The notes beneath the pieces were generated by a model, which saw nothing but the letters and a program-made list of their open reading frames with translations, had not been told where the DNA came from and ran no database searches. DNA of 64,000 nucleotides from Prado023 sp963747335 (GTDB taxonomy: Bacteria; Actinomycetota; Actinomycetes; S36-B12; CAIYMF01): contig CAVVEV010000003.1 of NCBI GenBank assembly GCA_963747335.1, forward strand, positions 434,001-498,000, given 5' to 3'. The first letter of the stretch is position 1; every line of letters starts with the position of its first letter. Positions 16,103-26,100 of this stretch are shown in pieces. The translations under genes and the position numbers were made by a program.

Positions 16103-17068
16103 ATGGGCATCAACGACGTCAAGCGCGGCAAGATCGGTGTCATCGGCAGTGGGTTCGTGGGGTCGGCTGCGGCCTACGCCATGGTGATGAGCAACGTGGG
16201 GCGCGAGATCGTGCTCGTCGACCTCAACCGGGCGCGTGCCGAGGCGGAGGCGAACGACATCTACCACGCGGTCCCCTTCGCGAACCCGATCGAGATCTAC
16301 GCCGGTGACTACAGCGACCTCGCGCAGTGCTCGACCGTGGTGATCACGGCGGGGGCCAACCAGAAGCCCGGTGAGACCCGGCTCGAGCTGCTCGAGCGCA
16401 ACGCCGCGGTGTTCGAGGCGATCGTGCCCAAGGTGCTGGAGAACGCGCCCGAGGCCCGGCTGGTGGTGGCCACGAACCCCGTGGACGTGACCACGCACAT
16501 GGCCGCCCGGATCGCCGAGCGCTACGGGGTGCCCACCCGTCGGGTGGTCGGCTCCGGGACCACGCTGGACACGGCGCGGTTCCGGGCCCTGCTCTCGCGA
16601 AGGATCGGAGTCGACGCCCGGCACATCCACGGGTACGTGCTCGGCGAGCACGGCGACTCCGAGGTGCTCGCCTGGAGCCAGGTGACGATCGGTGGCATGG
16701 GACTGTCCGAGTTCTGCCAGCGCAAGGGGATCCGGATCACCGAGGACGACCGCGCCGAGATCGACGAGAACGTCCGGCGGGCCGCGTACAAGATCATCGA
16801 GGGCAAGGGCGCGACCTACTACGGCATCGGCGCCGCGCTGGCCAGGATCGTCAACGTGATCATCCGTGACCAGCGGGCGATCATGACCACGTGTGGGGTG
16901 ACCGACGAGGTTGCCGGGGTGTCCGACGTCACGGTCGCAATGCCGCGCCTGGTCGGTGGCGGTGGCAACCTCGACGTCTTCCCGCAGCCACTGGCCCACA
17001 GCGAGCAGCGCGCCCTGGCCCGAAGTGCGGGGATCGTCAAGGAGTACATCACCTCCCTGGGAATCTGA
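16103..17068 (+). CDS. ldh: L-lactate dehydrogenase
   Basis: This 321-residue NAD-dependent enzyme interconverts pyruvate and L-lactate in the cytoplasm. It has the Rossmann motif GVIGSGFVGS (12-21), the substrate loop NQKPGETRL with Gln87 (lactate rather than malate specificity) and Arg93, and the catalytic His183 in GEHGDSE. AGGAGG precedes the ATG at 16103. With the L-lactate permease upstream it could support lactate use or fermentation. Family and activity are well supported, direction in vivo is inferred. Confidence 0.92.
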   Translation: MGINDVKRGKIGVIGSGFVGSAAAYAMVMSNVGREIVLVDLNRARAEAEANDIYHAVPFANPIEIYAGDYSDLAQCSTVVITAGANQKPGETRLELLERNAAVFEAIVPKVLENAPEARLVVATNPVDVTTHMAARIAERYGVPTRRVVGSGTTLDTARFRALLSRRIGVDARHIHGYVLGEHGDSEVLAWSQVTIGGMGLSEFCQRKGIRITEDDRAEIDENVRRAAYKIIEGKGATYYGIGAALARIVNVIIRDQRAIMTTCGVTDEVAGVSDVTVAMPRLVGGGGNLDVFPQPLAHSEQRALARSAGIVKEYITSLGI

Positions 17069-17114
17069 GGCACCCCCTCGACACCCAGGGCAGGGATTCC
17101 GGTCGGTCGGGAAG

Positions 17115-17120
17115 TAGGTT
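17115..17120 (+). promoter_or_regulatory. -10 hexamer TAGGTT, leaderless start of FNR
   Basis: TAGGTT ends 6 nt before the GTG at 17127, and there is no Shine-Dalgarno sequence. Confidence 0.5.
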
Positions 17121-17126
17121 TGGGCC

Positions 17127-18110
17127 GTGACCCACGAGTGCGACGTCCTGATCATCGGTGCCGGCCCCGCGGGGCTCTACGCGGCCTACTACGCGGGATT
17201 CCGCGGCTGGTCGGTGGTGGTGATGGACGCCCTGCCCGAGGCCGGCGGCCAGATCACGGCGATGTACCCCGAGAAGGACATCTTCGACGTCGCGGGCTAC
17301 ACGTCGGTCAAGGGTCGGGTCCTCGTGGAGAACCTCGTGGCCTCCGCCGCACCCTTCTCCCCCACCTACGTGCTCGGTGAGCAGGCAGTGGATCTCGACG
17401 CCCCCGAGGAGGGGCCGGTGACAGTGACCGGCGCGCTCGGGACCACGATCGTGGCCAAGGCGGTCATCATCACCGGCGGGATCGGATCGTTCACGCCCCG
17501 AGCGCTGCCCGCCGACGACGGGTGGGAGGGCCGCGGCCTGGTCTACTTCGTCCCTGCGCTCGCCGAGCACGCGGACAAGGATGTCGTGATCGTCGGCGGC
17601 GGCGACTCGGCGTTCGACTGGGCCTACGCCCTGGCGCCCCTGGCCCGCAGCGTGAGCCTGGTCCACCGCCGTGAGCAGTTCCGCGCGCACGGCTCGATGA
17701 TCGACACGGTGCGCGACCTCGGGGTCACCCTGTTCACCTCCTGCGAGGTGAGTGCCATCCGGGGCGCGGACCGGATCGCCGAGGTCGAGGTCACGCACAA
17801 GGTCACGGGCGAGGTGACCCTCCTGCCGGCGCAGACCGTGGTCGCCGCGCTGGGGTTCGTCGCCAACATCGGCCCGATCGCCACCTGGGGCGTCGAGCTG
17901 CTCAAGCGCCACGTCGTCGTCGACACCGCAATGCGCACGAACCTCCCGCACGTGTTCGCCGCGGGAGACATCGTCACCTACCCGGGCAAGGTGCCCCTGA
18001 TCTCGGTCGGGTTCGGCGAGGCGGCACTGGCCGTCAACAACGCCGCGCCGATCGTCGACCCGGGCATGGGGATCTTCCCCGGGCACTCCTCCGGGGGGTC
18101 CTCGGAATGA
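17127..18110 (+). CDS. Ferredoxin--NADP(+) reductase, thioredoxin-reductase type
   Basis: This 327-residue FAD/NADPH flavoprotein has the FAD motif IIGAGPAGLYAAYY (9-22), the family mark GGQITAMYPEK, the NADPH motif VIVGGGDSAFDWA and the C-terminal FAD-binding FAAGDIVTYPGKVPLISVGFGEAA. The CxxC redox pair of thioredoxin reductases is absent, which points to the YumC-type ferredoxin/flavodoxin reductase. Start GTG at 17127 appears leaderless. The stop overlaps the carbonic anhydrase start by 4 nt, so the two genes are translationally coupled. Confidence 0.88.
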   Translation: MTHECDVLIIGAGPAGLYAAYYAGFRGWSVVVMDALPEAGGQITAMYPEKDIFDVAGYTSVKGRVLVENLVASAAPFSPTYVLGEQAVDLDAPEEGPVTVTGALGTTIVAKAVIITGGIGSFTPRALPADDGWEGRGLVYFVPALAEHADKDVVIVGGGDSAFDWAYALAPLARSVSLVHRREQFRAHGSMIDTVRDLGVTLFTSCEVSAIRGADRIAEVEVTHKVTGEVTLLPAQTVVAALGFVANIGPIATWGVELLKRHVVVDTAMRTNLPHVFAAGDIVTYPGKVPLISVGFGEAALAVNNAAPIVDPGMGIFPGHSSGGSSE

Positions 18111-18658
18111 TCGTCACGGACGGCGGTCCACAGCGAGCCGAGGGGCGCGCCGGATTCCCCGCCGAGTCGTTCGCCGATGTCATGGCGGCCAACGCCGAGT
18201 ACGCCGCGACGTTCCGCGGCCTGGGCCTGGGGGGACGCGCGGCCAGGGGCTTGGCCGTCATCACCTGCATGGACTCGCGCATCGATCCGCTGCGCATCGT
18301 CGGGATGTCGGCCGGTGATGTGAAGATCCTGCGCAACGCCGGGGCTCGGGTCACCGACGACGTCCTGCGCACCCTGGTTCTGGCCACGTACCTGCTCGAC
18401 GTCACGCGCGTCCTCGTCCTGCCGCACACCCGCTGCAAGATGGTCGGGACGGCCGAGGACGAGATCCACGCCATGATCGCCGAGCAGTACGGCGTGGACA
18501 CCTACAGCATGGAGTTCCGTACCGTCGAGGACGAGGTGGCCGCGCTGCGGCGCGACCTGCGGCGGATCCGCAGCTTCCCCCTGCTCCCCCGCGACCTGGT
18601 GGTGGGCGGGGCGGTGTACGACGTCGACACCGGGGCGCTGCTGCCGGTCGAGGCCTGA
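18107..18658 (+). CDS. Beta-class carbonic anhydrase-like protein
   Basis: This 183-residue member of the beta-carbonic anhydrase family has the zinc ligands Cys54, His107 and Cys110 and the Asp56-Arg58 pair in CMDSR. It should interconvert CO2 and bicarbonate. It belongs to the short actinobacterial branch with a C-terminal GAVYDVDTG segment. The ATG overlaps the FNR stop (ATGA). Confidence 0.85.
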   Translation: MIVTDGGPQRAEGRAGFPAESFADVMAANAEYAATFRGLGLGGRAARGLAVITCMDSRIDPLRIVGMSAGDVKILRNAGARVTDDVLRTLVLATYLLDVTRVLVLPHTRCKMVGTAEDEIHAMIAEQYGVDTYSMEFRTVEDEVAALRRDLRRIRSFPLLPRDLVVGGAVYDVDTGALLPVEA

Positions 18659-18704
18659 GTCGGGCTGCTGACGACGGGCCTGTCGACCGGCGCCCTCGGC
18701 GGTG

Positions 18705-20813
18705 TCAGGCGTCGATGCGCCCGCGGTCCAGGCCGGCGGACCCGGCCACGATGAACTCCTTGCGCGGGGCGACGTCGGAGCCCATCAGCAGGTCGAAGAC
18801 GCACGCCGCGTCATGGGCGTCCTCGACCCGGACACGGCGCAGGGTGCGCTTGCCGGGCTCCATCGTGGTCTCGCGCAACTGCGCGGCGTCCATCTCGCCG
18901 AGGCCCTTGTAGCGCTGGGGGTCCTTCCAGCGCCGCCCGGCCCTCGACAGCTCGTTCAGGGTGGCCTTGAGCTCGGCGTCCGAGTGGGTGTAGCGGACCT
19001 CGGCCTTCTTCCCACCCGAGGCCAGGACCTCGACCCGGTGCAGCGGCGGGACCGCGGAGTAGACCCGACCCTCGGCCAGCATCTGGGGCATGTAGCGGTG
19101 GAACAGCGTGAGCAGCAGGCAGCGGATGTGTGCGCCGTCCACATCGGCGTCGGCCATCAGGATGACCTTGCTGTAGCGCAGGGCCTCGATGTCGAAGGTG
19201 CGCCCGGAGCCCGCACCCAGCACCTGGATGATCGCCGCGCACTCGGCGTTCTTGAGCATGTCGGCCAGCGACGCCTTGTGCACGTTGAGGATCTTGCCGC
19301 GGATCGGCAGCAGGGCCTGGAACTCGGAGTCGCGGGCGAGCTTGGCGGTACCCAGCGCGGAGTTGCCCTCCACGATGAACAGCTCGGTGCGCTCGAGGTC
19401 CTCGCTGCGGCAGTCCACGAGCTTGGCGGGCATCGAGGAGGACTCCAGCGCGTTCTTGCGGCGCTGCACATCGCGGTGCGTGCGGGCCGCGACTCGGGCA
19501 CGCATGGCGTTGGCGACCTTCTCGGCGACCGCCTTCACCACGAGCTTGTCACCGCGCGGCGGGTTGCTCAGCCAGGCGGAGAGCTCCTTGCCCACGACTC
19601 CGGCGACGATCCGCGACGCCGCGGGCGTGCCGAGGATCTCCTTGGTCTGCCCCTCGAACTGGGGCTCGGCCAGTCGGACGGTGATCACGGCGGTCGCTCC
19701 CTCGAGGGCGTCCTCCTTGGTGATCGCGCCCTCGCTGGGCTTGAGGATCTTCGCCGAGGTGACATAGTCGTTGAGCGTCTTGACCAGGGCCCGCTCGAAG
19801 CCGGCCACGTGGGTGCCGCCCTTGGGGGTGGCCACGATGTTGACGAACGAGCGCACCTCGGTGTCGTAGTGGTTGCCCCACCGCAGTGCCACGTCGACGA
19901 CCAGCTCGCGCTCCACCTCGGTCGGCACCATGTGACCGCGCTTGTCCAGGACCGGCACGGTCTCGGTGAAGTTCCCGGAACCGGCCAGGCGCAGGACGGG
20001 CGACACCGCCTCGCCGGTCGACAGATGCTCGGCGAACTCGGCGATCCCCCCCCGGTGGGCGAACGTGCGCTCCGCGGGTGCCTCAGGGTCGCGCTCGTCG
20101 CGCACCACGATCGTCAACCCGGGAACGAGGAAGGTCGTCTGCTGGGCACGGGCGTGCACCAGCGCGAGGTCGATCTCGGCGTCGGCGGTGAAGATCTGCT
20201 TGTCCGGCCAGAACCGGACCCGGGTCCCGGTCTTGGCGCGCGGGCAGGAGCCCTCCTGCCGCAGGCCCGACTTCTTCGAGAACTCCGAGTCGGGTCCCTC
20301 CCCGTCGAAGAGCCCGGGCACTCCGCGGCGGAAGGAGATCATGTGGATCTTCGCGTCGCGGTCGACCTCCACGTCAAGGCGTGAGCTCAGGGCGTTGACC
20401 ACGCTGGCCCCCACGCCGTGCAGGCCGCCGGAGGCCGTGTACGAACCACCGCCGAACTTGCCACCCGCGTGCAGCTTGGTCATGACGACCTCGACGCCGG
20501 TGAGCCGGGTTCGGGGCTCGACATCCACGGGGATGCCGCGGCCGTCGTCGTGCACCTCGACCGAGCCGTCTGCGCGCAGGATCATGTCGATCCGGGTGCA
20601 CCAGCCGCCCAGGGCCTCATCGACGGAGTTGTCCAGGATCTCCCAGAGGCAGTGCATGAGGCCGCGGGAGTCCGTCGACCCGATGTACATACCGGGGCGC
20701 TTGCGCACCGCTTCAAGCCCCTCGAGCACGGACAGGTTCTTCGCGGAGTACCCGCCCGCGGGCTTGTCGGTTCGCCGCGTGCGCCGCGTCGGCTCCAGGG
20801 GTTCTGCAGTCAC
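18705..20813 (-). CDS. parE: Type IIA DNA topoisomerase subunit B (ParE-type)
   Basis: This 702-residue ATPase subunit has a GHKL domain (EILDNSVDEALGG, DDGRGIPVD, GLHGVGASVVNALS), a transducer domain, a TOPRIM domain (DADVDGAHI) and the C-terminal KGLGEMDAAQL. The position near rpoD and the absence of recF/gyrA nearby suggest the topoisomerase IV subunit that separates daughter chromosomes. The first TOPRIM motif reads VEGNSALG, with Asn where gyrases have Asp. The catalytic Glu is intact. Start GTG at 20813 with TACCCT 6 nt upstream, so probably leaderless. A parC partner is not in the window. Confidence 0.9.
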   Translation of the reverse strand: MTAEPLEPTRRTRRTDKPAGGYSAKNLSVLEGLEAVRKRPGMYIGSTDSRGLMHCLWEILDNSVDEALGGWCTRIDMILRADGSVEVHDDGRGIPVDVEPRTRLTGVEVVMTKLHAGGKFGGGSYTASGGLHGVGASVVNALSSRLDVEVDRDAKIHMISFRRGVPGLFDGEGPDSEFSKKSGLRQEGSCPRAKTGTRVRFWPDKQIFTADAEIDLALVHARAQQTTFLVPGLTIVVRDERDPEAPAERTFAHRGGIAEFAEHLSTGEAVSPVLRLAGSGNFTETVPVLDKRGHMVPTEVERELVVDVALRWGNHYDTEVRSFVNIVATPKGGTHVAGFERALVKTLNDYVTSAKILKPSEGAITKEDALEGATAVITVRLAEPQFEGQTKEILGTPAASRIVAGVVGKELSAWLSNPPRGDKLVVKAVAEKVANAMRARVAARTHRDVQRRKNALESSSMPAKLVDCRSEDLERTELFIVEGNSALGTAKLARDSEFQALLPIRGKILNVHKASLADMLKNAECAAIIQVLGAGSGRTFDIEALRYSKVILMADADVDGAHIRCLLLTLFHRYMPQMLAEGRVYSAVPPLHRVEVLASGGKKAEVRYTHSDAELKATLNELSRAGRRWKDPQRYKGLGEMDAAQLRETTMEPGKRTLRRVRVEDAHDAACVFDLLMGSDVAPRKEFIVAGSAGLDRGRIDA

Positions 20814-20819
20814 CCGGCA

Positions 20820-20825
20820 AGGGTA
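20820..20825 (-). promoter_or_regulatory. -10 hexamer TACCCT, leaderless start of parE
   Basis: On the minus strand TACCCT ends 6 nt before the GTG at 20813. Confidence 0.5.
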
Positions 20826-20974
20826 CCGGGACCGACCGACACCCTCCGTCATGCGACGACTGCCGCATTCCGTGGCGGACCCCTCGGCGGATGCAGGTTG
20901 CGCGTCGGGCGAACGTGTCAGCGGATGTCAGCCCGGGATGCCACACTGGAGACCACGAGGACCGAGGAGGGGAC

Positions 20975-21205
20975 ATGGTTGGCACTCTTGAGGTGGAGGT
21001 GGCGCTCAGCGCCGCCGATCGGTGTGACCGGTGTGGGGCGCAGGCCATCGCCCGGGCGACCCTGGCTTCGGGAGCGCACCTGCTCTTCTGCGGTCATCAC
21101 CTGCGGGCCCATGAGGCCAGCTTGCGCGACATCTCCGCACGTATCGCCAAGGCAGCCGGTGCTGTCCACCACGCCGGCACTGGCGACCTGACCGCAGCTG
21201 AGTGA
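20975..21205 (+). CDS. DUF7455 small zinc-binding protein
   Basis: The 76-residue protein has Cys17-x2-Cys20 and Cys39-x-His41-His42, a likely zinc site, in the sequence context DRCDRCGAQA and LLFCGHHLR. This pattern is typical of the DUF7455 family found next to sigA/parE in actinobacteria. Function unknown. GGAGGGG precedes the ATG at 20975, and the stop overlaps the following GTG. Confidence 0.85.
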   Translation: MVGTLEVEVALSAADRCDRCGAQAIARATLASGAHLLFCGHHLRAHEASLRDISARIAKAAGAVHHAGTGDLTAAE

Positions 21206-21696
21206 ACGAGGTCCTGCTCGACCTGCTGGTCATGGCCGCACTGGTCGTCGCGGCGGCGGGAATCATCGTCCCGGTCCTTCCGGGCACCCTTCTCGCGCTG
21301 GGTGCGCTGCTGGTCTGGGCAGTGGTCACCGGCGGCGGGATCGCGTGGGGGGCGTTCGCACTGGCGGCCGTGATCATCGCGCTGGGCCAGGTGCTCAAGT
21401 ACCTGCTTCCGCACAAGTCGCTGACGGCCGCCGGCGTTCCGGGGCGGTCCATCCTGGTCGGTGGTGTCGCCGCGATCGTCGGCTTCTTCGTGATCCCGGT
21501 CGTCGGACTCGTCGTGGGATTCATCGGCGGGCTCTACCTCGCGGAGCACCTGCGGTTGCGCGACTGGCCCCAGGCCAGGGAGTCGACCTGGGTGGCGATG
21601 AAGGCCACGGGCTTCTCGATCCTGATCGAGTTGGGGGCCCTGATGATCGCAGCCACGGTATGGGCCGCAGCACTGGTTCTCCTCGCCCAGCAGTGA
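21202..21696 (+). CDS. DUF456 membrane protein
   Basis: This 164-residue protein is built of four to five hydrophobic segments with Gly-rich turns (VPVLPGT, GRSILVGGVAAIVGFFVIPVVGLVVGFIGG), the pattern of DUF456. It is translationally coupled to the DUF7455 gene, with a 4-nt GTGA overlap. Function unknown. Confidence 0.85.
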   Translation: MNEVLLDLLVMAALVVAAAGIIVPVLPGTLLALGALLVWAVVTGGGIAWGAFALAAVIIALGQVLKYLLPHKSLTAAGVPGRSILVGGVAAIVGFFVIPVVGLVVGFIGGLYLAEHLRLRDWPQARESTWVAMKATGFSILIELGALMIAATVWAAALVLLAQQ

Positions 21697-21703
21697 GAGC
21701 GGG

Positions 21704-21709
21704 TACGCT
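21704..21709 (+). promoter_or_regulatory. -10 hexamer TACGCT, leaderless start of 21716 gene
   Basis: TACGCT ends 6 nt before the ATG at 21716. No Shine-Dalgarno sequence is seen. Confidence 0.5.
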
Positions 21710-21715
21710 CCCGCC

Positions 21716-22222
21716 ATGGCCACGCCCGCGGATCAGCACGACACGCTGGTCCTGACCCACGACACCGTCGCCCTGCGCCGTCCCGAGGCATCCGCGGCGC
21801 ATCCGGCCGCTGCCGGCACGCCTGGGGCAGCCGGTTCGGGCTGGCAGCAGGTCGGCGCAGCCCAGCCACCACCCGCGTGGCAGTCGGCAGGGTGGGTCCC
21901 GACCCGGGCACAGGCGGCCTCGGCCTGGAGCCAGGTCCCCCCCTTCGTGCCACCGACCGCTGCGCCGGTCCTGGTCATGCGCAACAACGCTGCCGTGATC
22001 GGGGCGACGTTGGGATCCGTGTCGTTGTTCCTGTCCCTGATCCCACTCATCGGCATCGTCGCCTGGGTCCTGGCTCCACTCGGCATGATCAGCAGCGGGA
22101 TCGGACTGCTCGTCGGCATGTCGCGCCGGGTCGGGCGCGTGGGTGCCCTCTGGGGGCTGCTCACCTCCGGGGTTGCGCTGGCCGTCTGCATGGCCTGGGC
22201 CGCCCTGCTCCTCGTGCTCTGA
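21716..22222 (+). CDS. DUF4190-like membrane protein with Ala/Pro-rich N terminus
   Basis: The protein has 168 residues. The first 85 are low-complexity Ala/Pro/Gln/Trp-rich and probably disordered. Two long hydrophobic helices follow, with the spacing and Gly pattern of DUF4190-type proteins (LIGIVAWVLAPLGMISSGIGLLVG). Function unknown. It appears to have its own leaderless promoter. Confidence 0.7.
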   Translation: MATPADQHDTLVLTHDTVALRRPEASAAHPAAAGTPGAAGSGWQQVGAAQPPPAWQSAGWVPTRAQAASAWSQVPPFVPPTAAPVLVMRNNAAVIGATLGSVSLFLSLIPLIGIVAWVLAPLGMISSGIGLLVGMSRRVGRVGALWGLLTSGVALAVCMAWAALLLVL

Positions 22223-22320
22223 GCCGTCGGGCACGGCGGGTCGCAGAGCCCCGTGGCGGAGCCGTGCCGGTGTGCCCGTGGATGGGACATGGGCGGATCG
22301 GGTGACGCGACGTTCGAGCG

Positions 22321-22350
22321 TTGGGTCCCGGGCCCCGGCGGGGCTAGACT
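22321..22350 (+). promoter_or_regulatory. Candidate sigma-A promoter of 22380 gene
   Basis: TTGGGT (22321-22326) and TAGACT (22345-22350) are separated by 18 nt. Transcription would start near 22357, about 23 nt before the GTG. Confidence 0.4.
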
Positions 22351-22379
22351 CTCCACCAGCGGGGGTTGTGGGAGGGGCA

Positions 22380-23147
22380 GTGCGGATAGCCAAGTGGTTC
22401 GTCAGCGCAGGGCTCTCGGTTGCCCTGCTCTCGGGTGCGTTCGCGGCTCCTGTGTTCGCCGATCAGGCGTCTCGAGCAGGGGACCCGGACCTCGTCTCCC
22501 TGCAGGAGACTGCTGAGGAGATCCTGCGAGGCACGGTCCGTTCAGCTCGCGCGACGTACGCCGAGAAGGTCAAGGCGGCGCGCACACAGCGGGCGACCGG
22601 GCTGGCTGTGCCGAAGGCGGACCTGGCCGCCGCCCTGAAGCAGGCGCGCACGAAGGCTGAGCGTCGACTGGCACGGCGCGCGTATGACCTTGCAGCGGCC
22701 CCGGTGATCCGCGAGTACCGCACGGCGAAGTCTGTTCTGCTCGCTGAGCGCGATTCCGCCATCGACAATGCCCTTGCCGTGTACCTCGAGACGACGGGAA
22801 AGGCCGCGATCGCGGAGGCCTTGACGCAGTACCGCGAGGCCACGGTCAGCGCCGGGAAGACGCTGGACCTCGCGCTGGAATCGGGCCGCGCAACCCTGAA
22901 GACGGACACCGCCAATGCGCGCACGCGACTGATCTTCGCGCTCGAGGATGCGGCGAGCGAGGACGACCGGCAGGAGGCATGGTTGGACTTCCAAGCCGAA
23001 GCCGCTGCCCCGCAGGCTGCGTATGTGAAGTCCGTCGCCAGCGCCCGGGCCACGTACGCCTCGGCCATGTCGGAGGCCCGCCGCGAGTTCAAGTTGGCCA
23101 CTGGCCGATCGATCAAGAAGCTGCTCAAGCTCCCGTTCAGGGTCTGA
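22380..23147 (+). CDS. Secreted Ala/Arg-rich helical protein of unknown function
   Basis: The 255-residue protein begins with a clear signal peptide, with the cleavage region AAPVFADQA at about residues 24-30. The mature part is almost entirely predicted alpha-helix with alternating Ala, Arg, Glu and Leu and no Cys. Several segments have the recurring form ARATYA-x-K/S. This resembles a coiled-coil or filament-type surface protein. I do not recognise a family. GTG at 22380 follows GGGAGGGG. Its 3' end overlaps the convergent hrpA by 11 nt. Confidence 0.75.
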   Translation: MRIAKWFVSAGLSVALLSGAFAAPVFADQASRAGDPDLVSLQETAEEILRGTVRSARATYAEKVKAARTQRATGLAVPKADLAAALKQARTKAERRLARRAYDLAAAPVIREYRTAKSVLLAERDSAIDNALAVYLETTGKAAIAEALTQYREATVSAGKTLDLALESGRATLKTDTANARTRLIFALEDAASEDDRQEAWLDFQAEAAAPQAAYVKSVASARATYASAMSEARREFKLATGRSIKKLLKLPFRV

Positions 23148-26100
23148 GCCCGGCCACGAACTTCTCGATCCGCCGTTCGGACACGTGCACCGCCGTTCGG
23201 ATGTGCTGGGCGAAGAGGCTCACCCGGTACTCATCGATGATCCGCCGGGCGTCCCTGGCTCTGTCGGGCGCGGCCATCGGATCACGAACCGGCCATTCCG
23301 GGATGGTGCGCGCCATCAGGTGCTCCCCCGTCCGGACGGCCAGTAGCCGGCGGGTGTCCGCCGCGGGGTCGTCAGGCAACTTCGAGGCGCGCCAGGCCAG
23401 CGCCTGGAGGTAGCGCCGCAGGTCCGGGAGGGCAGCGACCCCGATCCGGCTGACCGGTCGGGGCCCGACGAGGCGCTCGAGCTCCGCGCGGATGTCGGCG
23501 ACCGAGTCGGCAACCACGGGCGAGGTGAGGGCATCGATGGACCGCTCCGCGTCCCAGGCCGCGCCCAGGATGAGCACCACCTGTGCCAGCACGCCGGCGT
23601 AGTGCCGCGGCAGCTCGAGGGTGACCCGGGCGACAGTGGCGGTGAAGGCCTGGGCATCACGAACCGGTGTGTTGGCGAGCAGGGCATCGATGCACGCGTC
23701 CGCGCAGTCGTCGAGCAGGGCCTGCGCCCCCCCGTGCGGGAAGCGGCCCACGACCAGCCGGCCGGTCATGTCCAACCCTGCATGCCCCCGAGGTGCGGGG
23801 TTCGGCACCTCCAGGGCGACAAGCCGGCGCACCCCGCGAAGGTGGGTGCGCGCCGCCTGCCCTGGGTCGGCCAGCACCGCGAGATCCACAGAGGTCTGCC
23901 GGTCGACCAGTGCCGGGTATCCGGTGACGGTCACCCCGGACACGACCCGATCGACCGTCTCCGGGATGCTGCCGAACTCCCACGACGTTGCGCCGGTGAC
24001 AGTCACGTCGTCGGCAGCCCGGGCCAGCATCGCGGCACGGTCGGGGGCGTGGCGCCGCTGCAGCGCGGCCAGGTCGCGCCCCTCGCCGAGCACGGTGCCG
24101 GACTCGTCGATCACCCGGTAGCGGGGCAGCAGGTGCATCGGGACGCGGGTGAGATCGAAGTCGTCGGTGCCCACCCGGACCCCGGTGAGCCGCGTGACCG
24201 CGGCAGCCACCGCCTCGAGGATCGGCTGCTCAGCCAGCTCAGGTGCGTCCTGGATCGCGGGCACGAGGTTGGGCGCTGGGCCGAGCTCGCGGCGGATCGC
24301 CTTGGCGGGACTGCGCAGGAGTGCGGTGATCAGGTCACCGCGCAGGCCGGGGGCTGAACCCGGGACCTCAGCGGGATCCAGGTCGGGCAGCACGGCGAGC
24401 GGAACGTCGACGGTCACCCCGTCGGCGGCGTCGCCTGGCTCGAAGGCGTAGGACAGGTTCAGAGTGACCTCGGGTCCCGCACTCCACCGCAGGGGGAACT
24501 CGCCCTCATCGGGCAGCTGCCCGGCGACCTGGACATCGGCGGGGGTGAGCGTCAGCAGGTCCGGGGTCGCCCGGGAGGCCCGCTTCCACCAGGAGTCGAA
24601 GTGCCGCACCGAGGTGATGTCGGCCGGGATGCGCGCGTCGTAGAACGCGAACAGGCCCTCGTCGTCGATCACGAGTCCGCGCCGCCGGCTTCGCTCCTCG
24701 ACCTCCGCGGCGGCCCTGAGTGCTGCGGCGTTCGCGTGCCAGAACCTGTGCCGGGTGCTCCACTCCCCCTCGACCAGCGCACCGCGGATGAACAGCTCGC
24801 GGCACAGCGGCGGATCGATGCGGCCGTAGTCCACCCGTCGCCCGGTCACCAGCGGGATGCCGAACAGGGTGACCCGCTCGACCGCGACCGTGGCCCCGCG
24901 CTTGGCCGACCAGTGCGGTTCGGAGTAGGTGCGGGAGACCAGGTGCGCGGCCGCCTCCTCGACCCACTCGGGCTTGACCACGGCGTTGCGCCGCGCGAAC
25001 AGCCGTGAGGTCTCGACCAGCTCTGAGGACATCACCCATTCGGGGTTGCTTCGCGCCAGCGCGGACCCCGGGAAGATCACGAACCGGGCACCACGGGCGC
25101 CGAGGTAGTCACGTCGCACCGGGTCCCACATCCCCACCTGGGAGAGCATCCCGCTCAGGAGGGCCCGGTGGACGCCGTCCTGGTCCTCTCGGCCGCTGCT
25201 CCAGCCGATGCCCAGACCGGAGAGGACCTCCCGGATCTGGCTGACGAGGTCCTGCCACTCCCGGATCCGAAGGTAGTTCAGGTACTGGTCGCGACAGGCG
25301 CGGCGCAGTCCGCTGGACGATGTGCTGCTGCGCAGGCTGCGGATGTGGTCCCAGAGGTTCAGCAGCGTCGCGAAGTCCGAGCGCTTGTCGACGAACCGTG
25401 CGTGCGCGGCGTCGGCCTTCCCCCGTTCCGCATCGGGGCGCTCGCGCGGGTCCTGGATGGTCAGTCCGGCGACGATGACCACCACCTCGCGGACGCAGCC
25501 CGCCTCTGCTGCGGCCAGGACCATCCGGCCCAGCCGGGGATCCAGAGGCAGGCGTGCGAGCTGTCTGCCCAGGGGGGTCAGCCGTGGCGGTCCGCCGCCG
25601 CCCTTCAGCGCGCCCAGCTCCTCGAGAAGGGCGATCCCGTCGCGGACCTGCCGTGTGTCCGGGGGGTCGAGGAAGGGGAAGAGCTCGATCTGCCCCAGGC
25701 GCAGGGCGGCCATCTGCAGGATCACCGACGCCAGGTTGGTGCGCAGGATCTCGGGGTCGGTGAACCGCGGTCGGTCGAGGTAGTCCTGCTCGGTGTACAG
25801 GCGGATGGCGATACCGTCCCGGACGCGCCCGCACCGACCCGCGCGCTGGTTCGCTGAGGCCTGTGAGACCGGCTCGATCGGCAGGCGCTGGACCTTCAGC
25901 CGCTTGCTGTAGCGCGAGATGCGCGCCGTCCCCGGGTCGACCACGTAGCGGATTCCGGGCACGGTGATGGACGTCTCGGCAACGTTCGTGGCCAGGACCA
26001 CGCGGCGCCCCCCACCGGGGGCGAACACGCGGTGCTGCTCGGCGGCGCTGAGTCGTGCGTAGAGCGGCAGCACAGTGGTGGTCGCGTCGAGCATCGGGCG

